From Gallionella sp963750775 (GTDB lineage: Bacteria > Pseudomonadota > Gammaproteobacteria > Burkholderiales > Gallionellaceae), in the NCBI GenBank assembly GCA_963750775.1, contig CAVVRT010000004.1, positions 62,001 to 126,000 on the forward strand: DNA of 64,000 nucleotides, written 5' to 3'. The position numbers and the translations under genes are program-made. The notes beneath the pieces are model-generated. The model was not told the DNA's origin and searched no databases. It saw only the letters and a program-made list of their open reading frames with translations. This document shows, in pieces, positions 8,986 to 18,424 of the stretch. Position 1 is the stretch's first letter, and each line of letters opens with the position of its first letter.

Positions 8986-9294
8986 TTAATCATCGTGACC
9001 ATGTTTATGACCATGCTCGCGGTCGTGATGATGATCTTCATCGTCTTCTTCATCGCGACCACGGCGGTCTTGCGGCACAGGTTGCGCTTGTGCATTGTTG
9101 TGAGAACCCACGGCAGCCCCTGCTGCACCACCGAGCGCACCACCAATAATTGCGCCATTACGACCGCCCACGTTATGTCCGACCGCCGCACCCGCACCGC
9201 CGCCCAATGCACCGCCTAATACCGCACCTGCATCCACCGCGTAAGCATTCACGCTGGCAGACAATAACAAAACGATCGCTAGTGATTTTTTCAT
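8986..9294 (-). CDS. Secreted glycine-zipper protein with His/Asp-rich tail
   Basis: About 102 residues from the ATG at 9294, where a signal peptide begins (MKKSLAIVLLLSASVNAYA); a longer in-frame start at 9372 would bury the signal, so it is disfavoured. It has the same zipper as its neighbour (GGALGGGAGAAVGHNVGG, GGALGGAAGAAVG). The tail is different: DEEDDEDHHHDREHGHKHGH, which could bind divalent metal. Unlike its neighbour it has no lipobox cysteine. The two genes look like a tandem duplication whose tails diverged. Function is unknown. Confidence 0.7.
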   Translation of the reverse strand: MKKSLAIVLLLSASVNAYAVDAGAVLGGALGGGAGAAVGHNVGGRNGAIIGGALGGAAGAAVGSHNNAQAQPVPQDRRGRDEEDDEDHHHDREHGHKHGHDD

Positions 9295-9441
9295 ACCGAC
9301 TCCAAAGATAAATTTAAGAATTGTGCTGCGCCACGCAATTCGCGCGGCGCGCAGTTTAGTTCCTAATGACAATTTTCATCAACTAGATTCGCGTGATATT
9401 CTCGCGCACTTTTTTAACGCACCACCCAAGCCTAAACCACC

Positions 9442-10236
9442 ATGCCTGTCTCTATCAAATCTCAATCCGAAATCGAAAAAATGCGCATCGCCGGTCGTTT
9501 GACCAGTGAAGTCCTCGACTACATCGCGCCCTTCGTCACTGCGGGTGTCACCACCAACGAACTGGACAAACTCTGCCACGACTTAATCGTCGATGTGCAA
9601 AAAGGCATCCCCGCGCCGCTCAATTACGCGCCGGGCGGACACAAGCCTTACCCAAAATCTATTTGCACCTCGATTAACCATCAAATCTGCCATGGCGTAC
9701 CCAGCGACAAAGCCTTGAAAAATGGCGACATCGTCAATCTCGACATCACCGTCATTAAAGACGGTTATCACGGCGACAGCAGCCGTATGTTTTATGTCGG
9801 CGAGCCGTCGATACAAGCGAAGCGTTTATGCGAGATTACTTATCAATCCATGTGGCGCGGCATCCGCACCGTCAAGGCGGGTTCGTATTTGGGCGATGTG
9901 GGGTTTGCGATACAAAGTTTTGTTGAACCGATGGGCTATAGCGTGGTGCGCGAATTTTGCGGCCACGGCATCGGTGCGGAATTTCACGAAGAGCCGCAAG
10001 TACTGCATTACGGTCGTCCCAAGACTGGATTAAAGCTCGAAGCTGGCATGATATTCACCATCGAGCCGATGATCAACGCGGGCAAAAAAGACATTAAACA
10101 ATTGGGCGATGGCTGGACGGTGGTGACCAAAGATCACAGCTTGTCCGCGCAATTTGAACATACGATTTTAGTTACGGATACCGGCTACGAAGTGCTCACC
10201 GTTTCCGATGGCTGCCCAGCACCGAACTTTGGCTAA
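9442..10236 (+). CDS. map: Methionine aminopeptidase, type I
   Basis: Removes the initiator methionine from new proteins using two divalent metals. The 264-residue length and lack of insert mark type Ia. Metal ligands are visible in order: LDITVIKDGYHGDSSRMF (first two Asp), CGHGIGAEFHEEPQV (His), IFTIEPMINAG (Glu) and SAQFEHTILVT (Glu). Position alone, outside the usual rpsB/glnD neighbourhood, is not exact, but glnD lies two genes downstream on the same strand, and map next to glnD is a common arrangement. Confidence 0.95.
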   Translation: MPVSIKSQSEIEKMRIAGRLTSEVLDYIAPFVTAGVTTNELDKLCHDLIVDVQKGIPAPLNYAPGGHKPYPKSICTSINHQICHGVPSDKALKNGDIVNLDITVIKDGYHGDSSRMFYVGEPSIQAKRLCEITYQSMWRGIRTVKAGSYLGDVGFAIQSFVEPMGYSVVREFCGHGIGAEFHEEPQVLHYGRPKTGLKLEAGMIFTIEPMINAGKKDIKQLGDGWTVVTKDHSLSAQFEHTILVTDTGYEVLTVSDGCPAPNFG

Positions 10237-10377
10237 AAAATTTCCAATTGAGGGGCAGATTCAACTCTAAAATACAGATTTTACAAGCGCATTAGGTGAT
10301 ATGATGACCAAGTAAACGGAAGCCTTACACACAACTCACCAGCGAGCAAAGATAAACGATTCGGGACTCAATACACC

Positions 10378-12087
10378 ATGCTTAAAAAAACCGTTTTAGC
10401 TTTGCAGTTGCTTGCTTGTGCTTGTAGCTTCAATAGCACTTGGGCGGCTGAAGCTGTTTTACCAATGCAAGCAATTGCCACCACCGTTGCGCTGACTGCG
10501 TCTTCTGTCGCGGCGCAATCTTCTGTACCTGTAACGACCCAAGCGAGCAAATTTCCAGTCACGCTGGACGGCAATGAGTTGATGGTCATTTCAAGCAGTC
10601 CAGTAAGCTCATTAACACCACAGAAACGCGCCGAGCTTGTACAACAAAATATCCAATCTTTTGCAAAAGGTCGGAGCAATCCCAATACGCTAAAAATCAC
10701 TCAGAACAATGGCGGCTATGAGATTGGTAACAAGCAAACGGTATTGATTGTGGTTAGCGAAGCCGATGCGCTGCCTACTGGCAAAACCGCAGCCCTGCTT
10801 GCTCAAGACACCTTGCAACACCTTCAACTTGCCGTTACCAGCTATCGCGCCCAGCACTCTTGGGAAAGTTATGCTTTGGGTACGGTTTATACCTTGCTGG
10901 CGATTCTGCTGTTATGGCAGGCATTACGTTGGAATAACCGTGCCTTTGTTTGGCTAAACAAGAAACTGGCGGTGTTACACGAAAGTGGCACACGCGGCTT
11001 GCAACTCAAAGGAGCCGAAGTATTATCGGCGCATCAACTCGAAAACTTGGTGTTATTGGCACTAAAAGCCTTGCGAATGTTGGGCGTGTTGCTTTGCTTC
11101 TATTTTTTACTGCCGCTTATCCTTAGTTTTTTCCCTGAAACCAGCAAGTTCAGCGCAACGGTATTTGATTATTTACTTTCACCATTCACCGCCATCATTT
11201 ATGGCTTCGTAAACTATCTCCCCAATATGTTTTCGATAGCGGTGATAGGCATCGTGGCTTTTTACGCGCTGAAGGTGATTGCTGCGCTGTTCAGTTTGAT
11301 AGAACAAGGTGATTTGAAGCTCGATTGGTTCTATGACGATTGGGCGCGCCCCACTTATCAGATTGTGCGCTTCTTGATTATTGTGACCGCATTAATCAGT
11401 GCCTACCCTTACATACCCGGCTCAAGCTCACAAGCTTTTCAAGGCGTAGGTTTGGTGCTGGGCGCAATCATTTCCTTTGCCTCCTCATCCGCCATTTCCA
11501 ACATCGTGGCGGGTGTCATCTTGACTTATACCCGTGCATTTAAGTTGAACGACCGCATCAAAGTGGGCGACACCGTAGGCGACGTAGTGGAGAAAACGCT
11601 GCTAGTCACACGCGTCAAAACTATCAAACATGTCGTCATCACCATTCCCAATTCCTTGGTGATGGGAACACAAATTATTAACTACAGCACTTCTGCGGCT
11701 TCAGGTTTAGGCGTGATTCTGCATACCTCAATCACCATTGGTTATGACGTGCCTTGGCAACAAGTCGAGAATTTAATGATCGCTGCGGCACTGGATACCG
11801 ACAAGCTGTTAAGTGACCCTAAACCATTTGTTCTGCAAACCTCCTTGGATGATTGGTATGTCGCTTATGAAATCAATGCCTACACCAAACAGCCAGAAAA
11901 AATGGCAGTGATTTACTCCGATTTACATCGCAACATCCAAAAACAATTTGACGCTGCGGGTGTGGAAATTATGTCGCCGCATTGCATGACGTTGCGCGAT
12001 GGCAATGCTTCTACCGTTCCGAGTGTTCTAACTGCAACAGGCTACGTCGCACCCAGCTTTCAAGTGCAAAGCACGAAGAATGAGTAA
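10378..12087 (+). CDS. MscS-family mechanosensitive channel with periplasmic N-domain
   Basis: A 569-residue inner-membrane channel. A signal-like N-terminus (residues 1-23, ending TWAAEA) is followed by a periplasmic stretch to about 165, then about four or five membrane helices. The last helix is the MscS pore type (LVLGAIISFASSSAISNIVAGVI), followed by the beta domain (RIKVGDTVGDVVEKTLLVTRVKTI) and the C-terminal domain. Such channels release solutes on hypo-osmotic shock, but many large MscS paralogues have no known gating role. The antiporter gene follows after 33 bases, so an ion/osmotic-stress pair is plausible. Confidence 0.85.
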   Translation: MLKKTVLALQLLACACSFNSTWAAEAVLPMQAIATTVALTASSVAAQSSVPVTTQASKFPVTLDGNELMVISSSPVSSLTPQKRAELVQQNIQSFAKGRSNPNTLKITQNNGGYEIGNKQTVLIVVSEADALPTGKTAALLAQDTLQHLQLAVTSYRAQHSWESYALGTVYTLLAILLLWQALRWNNRAFVWLNKKLAVLHESGTRGLQLKGAEVLSAHQLENLVLLALKALRMLGVLLCFYFLLPLILSFFPETSKFSATVFDYLLSPFTAIIYGFVNYLPNMFSIAVIGIVAFYALKVIAALFSLIEQGDLKLDWFYDDWARPTYQIVRFLIIVTALISAYPYIPGSSSQAFQGVGLVLGAIISFASSSAISNIVAGVILTYTRAFKLNDRIKVGDTVGDVVEKTLLVTRVKTIKHVVITIPNSLVMGTQIINYSTSAASGLGVILHTSITIGYDVPWQQVENLMIAAALDTDKLLSDPKPFVLQTSLDDWYVAYEINAYTKQPEKMAVIYSDLHRNIQKQFDAAGVEIMSPHCMTLRDGNASTVPSVLTATGYVAPSFQVQSTKNE

Positions 12088-12120
12088 CGCAATAAATTAG
12101 GAAGTTGCTTAGGGAATAAA

Positions 12121-13503
12121 ATGATTACAACCTTATTGATGATTACAGGAATACTCTTCCTTGCTTTGCAACTTGAAGATAAATTTAGAGTACCTACCCC
12201 GCTGGGGCTGATTGCACTTTCATTCATTGCACATTTTGCTTTAGCCAACGCTCCCGTCCTCACAGGTGACCAAGCAAGTTTTTCATCGTTGGTAATTTTG
12301 CTACTTCCCATTTTGCTCATTTCGGATTCTCTAGAGCTGAAGCTGGCTGACTTGAAGGAACACTGTCTCAGCCTAATTTATTTAACTATCGTGGCTGTGG
12401 TTTTGTCGGTGTTGACGGCTTTATTTATCGCTGACTGGTTATTTGCAGATTACGCGCTGTCCAGTGCTGCCGTGATTGTGTTATTTGCGATGGTCTTGGC
12501 AACCGACCCTGTTTCGGTGGTGAGCATTTTTTCCAAATTTGAGTTGCCGCATAAACTCAAGATACTTGCCGAAGGCGAGAGCCTGTTTAACGATGCCACC
12601 GCATTGATCGTTTTCGTTTTTATCGGGCTGTACGCATTAAATGGCGGTGAAATTTCTACTGGCTATGTTTTAAAAATTAGCTTGTCTGTCGTGCTCGGCT
12701 CGATATTGGTCGGTGTAATCATTGGGTTTGCGGGACTGACATTTTTGAAGACCACAGAAAATCGTACTGCTGAAATGATGGTGCTGATTATCACGGGTTA
12801 TGGGGCTTTCGAGTTGGCAGAACATTTTTATGGCTTGCTCAATTTGTTTGGCGCACATTCGCATATGCACCTATCTGGAATTTTGGCATGTATCTTTGCC
12901 ACCATTACCGTGCATCATGTGATGACCCAATCACTCGCTAAAGACAGACAGCAGATGGATAAAGATGAGGCTGAACTACAACAAGATATTCTGAATAAGA
13001 ACACCTCTCCCAAAGTCATTAGTAAAGTATTAAGCCGCATTAAAGCTACTGTTGCAGAGCGAGATCGCCATCTGCGCACCAAAGAAGATATTCAACTGTT
13101 GGCATTAGTAGCCAATACAATTTTGTTCGTAGCAATGGCGGAAATGATCGACCTCAGTTTGCTGTGGAAATATCGCCTTGAAATCCTAGTGATGTTTTTA
13201 GCCACGACAGTAATTCGTGCCGTAATGCTCGGACTATTTGCTTGGATTACCACCAAAACGCCTCACATGGTTGCAGTCAACACACGCTGGTGGAGCGTAT
13301 TAACCTTTGCAGGCATTAAAGGTGGCCTGTCAATTGTGATGCTCAGCATGATTCCCGCCTCGTTTGAACATCTTGAAATTTTCAAAGCTGTCGTAATTGG
13401 TGTCATTGTGCTTTCCACCTTTATTTATTCTGGCGTTTTACTTCTCATTATTAGTCGTAACGCACAACAATTTAATTTGGAAAAAACGGCTGAACATCAT
13501 TAA
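12121..13503 (+). CDS. CPA1-type Na+/H+ antiporter
   Basis: A 460-residue polytopic protein with about 12 predicted membrane helices. The CPA1 core is visible: ATDPVSVVSIFSKFELP and the ion-binding region LAEGESLFNDATALIVFVF (the ND acidic centre, about residues 158-161). A hydrophilic loop around residues 275-325 is rich in Lys, Asp and Glu. The C-terminus has the helix FAGIKGGLSIVMLSMIP. These proteins exchange Na+ or K+ for H+ in pH and salt homeostasis. It sits 33 bases behind the MscS gene and 15 bases before glnD, suggesting one transcript. Confidence 0.88.
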   Translation: MITTLLMITGILFLALQLEDKFRVPTPLGLIALSFIAHFALANAPVLTGDQASFSSLVILLLPILLISDSLELKLADLKEHCLSLIYLTIVAVVLSVLTALFIADWLFADYALSSAAVIVLFAMVLATDPVSVVSIFSKFELPHKLKILAEGESLFNDATALIVFVFIGLYALNGGEISTGYVLKISLSVVLGSILVGVIIGFAGLTFLKTTENRTAEMMVLIITGYGAFELAEHFYGLLNLFGAHSHMHLSGILACIFATITVHHVMTQSLAKDRQQMDKDEAELQQDILNKNTSPKVISKVLSRIKATVAERDRHLRTKEDIQLLALVANTILFVAMAEMIDLSLLWKYRLEILVMFLATTVIRAVMLGLFAWITTKTPHMVAVNTRWWSVLTFAGIKGGLSIVMLSMIPASFEHLEIFKAVVIGVIVLSTFIYSGVLLLIISRNAQQFNLEKTAEHH

Positions 13504-13518
13504 CTCCAAGAATTTTCT

Positions 13519-16053
13519 ATGCCTTCAACTACCGAACTGCGCGACGAACTGCGTCGTGACCGCGCCGCGCTTGAGCAAAAATTTTTGCAACATGGGCTAG
13601 TGGCGCGGCAACTCGTCGCGCACAGTCGTTTAATCGACCAATATCTGCGCCGAGTTTGGGACGCGCTCGCCTTGCCTGCCAACATCGCGCTGGTCGCAGT
13701 GGGCGGTTATGGACGCGCTGAACTCGCTCCTAAATCCGACATAGATTTACTCATTTTGTTGGACGAAACAGCGGATGAATTGCTGCAAGCAAAACTCTCC
13801 GAATTGGTTGCGCAACTTTGGGATATGGGCTTGGAAGTTGGACACAGCATCCGCACACTAGACGAGTGCTTGAGCGAATCACACGACATCACAGTGCAAA
13901 CGAATTTGCTCGAAGCGCGTTTGATTTGCGGTGATGCAAAACTTTTTTCCGCGCTGCAAACCGCCACACTTAGCCACTTAAATCCCTGCGATTTTTTTAA
14001 CGCAAAACTTAAAGAACAGCAGCAACGTCACGCGCGTTTTGTCGATGCCGATTTCAATCTAGAACCCAATCTAAAAGAAAGTCCCGGCGGTTTGCGCGAC
14101 TTGCAAACCGTGATGTGGATAAGCCGCGCGGCAGGTTTGGGCACAACTTGGCAAGCGCTGGCAAAGTCAGGTTTGATCAGCGTTAACGAGGCAAAACAAA
14201 TCGCCAAGCACGACAATCTGCTGAAAAATTATCGCTCGCGTTTGCATTATTTAGCCAAGCGTCGCGAGGACAGATTGCTGTTTGATTTTCAAACGCCGCT
14301 CGCCGAACAAATGGGCATCGACGCATCGGCGCATCGCCGTGCCTCTGAACATTTGATGCAACGCTATTACCAAACGCGCCGCGCGGTGCGCCAGTTCAAC
14401 ACCATCGTGCTGCAAAATCTGCACGATTATTTGTTCCGCGTCACACCGTTACGCCATCCGCTCAACGAGCGATTTAGCGTGGTCGGCACGCTGCTAGATA
14501 TACGCGACGAGCAATTGTTTGAACACACCCCAGCGGCGATTTTTGAATTATTTTTATTGCTGCAACAGCATCCAGAACTCACCGACTTAAGCGCGAAAAC
14601 ATTGCGCGCGGTATGGCGCGCCCAGCACAAAATCGACACTGGATTTCGCCGCGACGCGGGAAATCGCGCGCGCTTTATGGAAATTTTTCGCCAACCGCAA
14701 GGCTTGCTCCATGTGCTGCGGCGCATGAATCAATACGGCATTTTGGGGCGATATATTCCCGCCTTTGGACGCATTGTCGGACAGATGCAACATGATTTAT
14801 TTCACGTCTATACCGTGGACGAACATATCCTCATGGTGGTGCGTAATCTGCGCCGTTTTGCCGTGGCGGAATTCGCGCACGAACATCCAATGTGCAGCCA
14901 ACTTATCAACGCGTTCGCGCGTCCCGAAGTGTTGTATGTGGCGGGATTATTTCACGACATCGCCAAAGGTCGCGGCGGCGATCACGCGCAACTCGGCAAA
15001 AAAGATGCGCGCCAATTTTGCAAACATCACGGTTTAAGTCGCGACGATACCGAGCTGGTGGTGTGGCTGGTTGAGCAACATTTGAACCTGTCGGCGACCG
15101 CACAAAAACAAGATATTTCCGACCCGGATGTCATCGCTGACTTCGCCGCAAAAATCAAAAATGATCGCTATTTAGTCGCGCTGTATTTGCTCACCGTCGC
15201 CGATGTGCGCGGCACCAGTCCGAAAGTTTGGAATGCGTGGAAAGCCAAGCTGATGGAAGATTTATTCCTGCGCACGCGGCGTTATTTGAGTGACGGAAAA
15301 GTCGCTGATCTCTTAAGCGAAATACGCTCTACTGCTGCCGCCACGCTCAATTTATACGCGCTGCCCAGTGCTACTTACCAACTGCTGTGGGCGCAGCTTG
15401 AAGACAGCTACTTCCTCGACCATGAAGCGCAAGAAATCGCTTGGCACACGCGCTTACTGGCGTTCAAAACCAATGCCGACTCCGCCATCGTCAGCGCACG
15501 TTTAAGCCGCGCGGGAGAAGGCTTGCAAGTGCTGGTGTATTGCCCCGACCAGCGCGCTTTATTCGCGCGTATTTGCGACTTTTTTGCGCGCATGAATTAC
15601 ACCATCGTCGAAGCCAAAATTCACACCACGCGCCACGGTTACGCGCTGAATAGTTTTCAGATTATGCAAGCCAGCGCGAGCAACACTTCGTATCGCGACA
15701 TCATGGCGTATATCGAATTTGAACTCGCGCAAGAAATCCAACTTGGTAAAGCGATACAGATTACCTCCAGTGGGCGCGTCAATCGCCAGCTCAAACACTT
15801 TCCCATCGGCAACAAAGTCAGTTTGGAAAACGCCAGCCGAGGCTTGTTTATGCTGTCGTTTATCGGCGGCGACCGCCCTGGATTATTGGCGCGCATCGCA
15901 CAGATTTTCGACCAGCATCAAGTGCGCTTGCACCGAGCCAAAATCAACACCCTAGGCAGCCGCGCCGAAGACGTGTTTTGGCTCAGCGGCGAGACCTTGA
16001 GCAATTCCGCGCAATCGGCAGAGCTGTTGACGGAGTTGTTGGAAAAAGTTTAA
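13519..16053 (+). CDS. glnD: Bifunctional uridylyltransferase/uridylyl-removing enzyme (PII sensor)
   Basis: GlnD senses glutamine and uridylylates or de-uridylylates PII proteins in nitrogen control. The 844 residues show the nucleotidyltransferase motif VGGYGRAELAPKSDIDLLIL (about 56-75), the HD hydrolase motif AGLFHDIAKGRGGDH (about 475), and two C-terminal ACT domains (LVYCPDQRALFARICDFFAR; LSFIGGDRPGLLARIAQIFD). All domains are intact and the length is standard. It ends at a strong bidirectional terminator. Confidence 0.95.
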   Translation: MPSTTELRDELRRDRAALEQKFLQHGLVARQLVAHSRLIDQYLRRVWDALALPANIALVAVGGYGRAELAPKSDIDLLILLDETADELLQAKLSELVAQLWDMGLEVGHSIRTLDECLSESHDITVQTNLLEARLICGDAKLFSALQTATLSHLNPCDFFNAKLKEQQQRHARFVDADFNLEPNLKESPGGLRDLQTVMWISRAAGLGTTWQALAKSGLISVNEAKQIAKHDNLLKNYRSRLHYLAKRREDRLLFDFQTPLAEQMGIDASAHRRASEHLMQRYYQTRRAVRQFNTIVLQNLHDYLFRVTPLRHPLNERFSVVGTLLDIRDEQLFEHTPAAIFELFLLLQQHPELTDLSAKTLRAVWRAQHKIDTGFRRDAGNRARFMEIFRQPQGLLHVLRRMNQYGILGRYIPAFGRIVGQMQHDLFHVYTVDEHILMVVRNLRRFAVAEFAHEHPMCSQLINAFARPEVLYVAGLFHDIAKGRGGDHAQLGKKDARQFCKHHGLSRDDTELVVWLVEQHLNLSATAQKQDISDPDVIADFAAKIKNDRYLVALYLLTVADVRGTSPKVWNAWKAKLMEDLFLRTRRYLSDGKVADLLSEIRSTAAATLNLYALPSATYQLLWAQLEDSYFLDHEAQEIAWHTRLLAFKTNADSAIVSARLSRAGEGLQVLVYCPDQRALFARICDFFARMNYTIVEAKIHTTRHGYALNSFQIMQASASNTSYRDIMAYIEFELAQEIQLGKAIQITSSGRVNRQLKHFPIGNKVSLENASRGLFMLSFIGGDRPGLLARIAQIFDQHQVRLHRAKINTLGSRAEDVFWLSGETLSNSAQSAELLTELLEKV

Positions 16054-16215
16054 CGAATCACCGCCTTGAGCGAATAAAAAATGACTCATCATGTATGTAA
16101 CTGTGGCGTTTCATTAGCGCAATTATCAAGATAAACACCAGCTCGGCATGGTTAAACGGAACTAGTAAAAGGCAGTGTTTGGAAATTTTAAGGTGCGATG
16201 CTAGGAATATAGGCA

Positions 16216-16255
16216 TAAAAAAGGGACAACAACCGATTAGTTGTGTCCCTTTTTT
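16216..16255. terminator. Bidirectional intrinsic terminator between glnD and tRNA genes
   Basis: AAAAAAGGGACACAA-type arms: AAAAAAGGGACAACA pairs with TGTTGTGTCCC region and is followed by TTTTTT; the A-run on the other side serves the minus strand. It separates the plus-strand glnD from the minus-strand tRNAs. The 160 bases between glnD and this hairpin show no other feature. Confidence 0.8.
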
Positions 16256-16321
16256 GTGTCACTTGCTGATTTATAGATTTTTTATAAAAAACTTATAAAA
16301 ATCAAAAAATTAACACGATGC

Positions 16322-16398
16322 TGGCGGAGTGGACGGGATTCGAACCCGCGACCCCCGGCGTGACAGGCCGGTATTCTAACCAACTGAACTACCACTCC
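16322..16398 (-). tRNA. tRNA-Asp (GTC)
   Basis: Minus-strand cloverleaf beginning GGAGTGGTAGTTCAGTTGG, with anticodon loop CTGTCAC (GTC), T-arm GGGTTCGAATCCC and acceptor CCACTCC-G with an encoded CCA. The 77-nt length and all stems fit. It follows tRNA-Val by 31 bases on the same strand, a pair usual in proteobacteria. Confidence 0.97.
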
Positions 16399-16429
16399 AA
16401 AATTGTAAACTTGTTTAGCTTGTTTAGCT

Positions 16430-16505
16430 TGGTGGGTGCTGACGGGGTCGAACCGCCGACAATCGCCTTGTAAGGGCGGTGCTCTACCAACTGAGCTAAG
16501 CACCC
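16430..16505 (-). tRNA. tRNA-Val (TAC)
   Basis: Minus-strand cloverleaf beginning GGGTGCTTAGCTCAGTTGG, with anticodon loop CTTACAA (TAC), T-arm GCGGTTCGACCCCGT-type and acceptor AGCACCC-A with an encoded CCA; 76 nt. It is the upstream member of a Val-Asp tRNA pair. The 237 bases between it and the phosphatase gene hold no evident gene. Confidence 0.97.
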
Positions 16506-16742
16506 GACTAAAGAGAAGAATTTTACCGTACTTTAGTCACTTTTACCAAATAAAAATCAAATAAACCTATAAATTATCACGCCCAAAACTTATCCCATAT
16601 CTCGACTAAATCCACGTCTTCCCAGGTAGTCCCACCTTTTTGTTAGGGTTTTGGTTTATTTCAATCCATGCGTCCCCTGTCAAACATGTGCGGGTGATAA
16701 ACTGCGCGGCTATTTTTTAAGCGACGATTTGGACGAAATAAA

Positions 16743-17399
16743 ATGAGTAAACGCTACGATTTAATTGTGTTTGATTGGGATGGCACGGTAATGGATTCGA
16801 CCGCTGTGATTGCGGGATCGATTCAAATGGCCTGTCGCGATTTAGATTTAGAAGTGCCGAGCGATGAGATGGCGCGCCATGTGATTGGCTTAGGGTTGCA
16901 ACAGGCATTGCGCTACGCGGTGCCGAATGCGCCCGATGCAATGTACGAGCCGCTGGTAGCGCGTTATCGCCATCATTTTTTGGCACAAGATGGCGCGATT
17001 CCGCTGTTCGAAGGCGCACGCGAAACTATCGCCGAGTTACATCGCGCTGGGTATTTATTAGGCGTGGCAACGGGTAAAAATCGCAACGGTTTAGAACGCG
17101 CACTCAATTCTTGCAATATGAAACACTACTTTCATGCCACGCGTACCGCCGAACAAACCGTCTCTAAACCTGACCCGACTATGCTGTTTGAGCTGATGGA
17201 AGAGCTTGGTGTGGCAGCTTCTCGCACCTTGATGATAGGCGACACCTCGCATGATTTATTACTGGCGCAAAATGCCCAAGTCGATGCGCTGGCGATGGGA
17301 CATGGTGCGCACCCACCCGAACAGTTACGCGCCTTAAACCCGCTCGCATTGCTCGATAATTTTGCTCAACTCGATGCTTGGTTGGCACTCAACGCTTAA
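16743..17399 (+). CDS. HAD-family hydrolase (phosphoglycolate phosphatase-like)
   Basis: A 218-residue HAD subfamily IA phosphatase. Motif I is VFDWDGTVMDS (nucleophile Asp, about residue 11), motif II is VATGKNRNG, motif III Lys is in VSKPDPTM, and motif IV is MIGDTSHDLLLA. The cap domain lies at about 17-85. It resembles the Gph-like protein usually found between rluC and sppA in betaproteobacteria, and sppA follows here after 20 bases; rluC is absent from this window. The substrate cannot be told from sequence, so no symbol is given. Confidence 0.88.
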   Translation: MSKRYDLIVFDWDGTVMDSTAVIAGSIQMACRDLDLEVPSDEMARHVIGLGLQQALRYAVPNAPDAMYEPLVARYRHHFLAQDGAIPLFEGARETIAELHRAGYLLGVATGKNRNGLERALNSCNMKHYFHATRTAEQTVSKPDPTMLFELMEELGVAASRTLMIGDTSHDLLLAQNAQVDALAMGHGAHPPEQLRALNPLALLDNFAQLDAWLALNA

Positions 17400-17419
17400 T
17401 TTATAAATAAGGAAACACC

Positions 17420-18364
17420 ATGTCAGAACAAAACAACTGGGAACGCGGCGTACTCGAAAAACTTGCTATGTCGGCTCTACAAGAACAACGACGCACGCGG
17501 CACTGGAATATCTTTTTTCGCACCCTCACCTTCGCTTTTTTATTCTTAGTTTTTTTTGCCACGATGGGCTGGTTGAGCAGCTCAGATACAACCTTGAGCA
17601 CCGGCAAACATACCGCGCTGATTGACTTGCAAGGCGAAATTTCTTCCGATAGTGCCGCCAGTGCCGACAATCTCATTCCCAGCTTGCAAGACGCGTTCGC
17701 GGACAAAGGTACGCAAGCGGTGATTCTGCGTATCAACAGCCCTGGCGGCAGCCCCGTCCAAGCGGGACAGATTAACGATGAAATTCGTCGTCAGCGCGCC
17801 CTGCATCCCACCATTCCACTCTACGTTGTGGTCGAAGATATTTGCGCATCGGGTGGCTATTACATCGCTGTCGCAGCCGATAAAATTTTCGTCGATAAGG
17901 CCAGCCTAATCGGCTCAATCGGCGTGCGTATGGATGGCTTTGGCTTCACGGGTTTAATGGAGAAACTCGGCGTAGAACGTCGCCTCGTCACCGCAGGAGC
18001 TAATAAGGGATTTCTTGATCCCTTCACTGCTAGCAAACCTGAACAACAAGAGTTTGCCAAACAAATGCTAGCCGAAATTCATCAGCAATTTATTCAAGTG
18101 GTCAAAGCAGGACGCGGTAAACGTCTCAAAGAAACGTCCGATACTTTTAGCGGCTTGGTGTGGAACGGGCAAAAGAGTATCGAACTGGGGCTGTCCGATG
18201 GTTACGGCAGCGTCGAATCGGTGGCACGCGATGTCATCAAACAAGAAAACATCGTCAACTTCACCGTCAAAGAGGGCTTCGCCGACCGCCTCGCCAAACG
18301 TTTTGGGGCGGGCGTGATGAGTCAATTGGGTTATGCCGCACACAGCTCGGCGACACTGCGCTAA
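17420..18364 (+). CDS. sppA: Signal peptide peptidase SppA, short form
   Basis: An S49-family membrane serine protease that digests released signal peptides. It has 314 residues with one N-terminal membrane helix (about 32-52, IFFRTLTFAFLFLVFFATMG). The catalytic Ser is in VVEDICASGGYYIAVAAD (about 147), and the general-base Lys lies in AGANKGFLDPF. INSPGGSPVQAGQI is the conserved oxyanion region. The length fits the short, single-domain SppA class. It is preceded by a clear AAGGAAA ribosome site and probably shares a transcript with the phosphatase gene. Confidence 0.92.
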   Translation: MSEQNNWERGVLEKLAMSALQEQRRTRHWNIFFRTLTFAFLFLVFFATMGWLSSSDTTLSTGKHTALIDLQGEISSDSAASADNLIPSLQDAFADKGTQAVILRINSPGGSPVQAGQINDEIRRQRALHPTIPLYVVVEDICASGGYYIAVAADKIFVDKASLIGSIGVRMDGFGFTGLMEKLGVERRLVTAGANKGFLDPFTASKPEQQEFAKQMLAEIHQQFIQVVKAGRGKRLKETSDTFSGLVWNGQKSIELGLSDGYGSVESVARDVIKQENIVNFTVKEGFADRLAKRFGAGVMSQLGYAAHSSATLR

Positions 18365-18424
18365 CGCTAACTAAATTGCTGCAATTTGTAATCGGCAAGC
18401 CAATAAACGATAGGAAATATCCTG

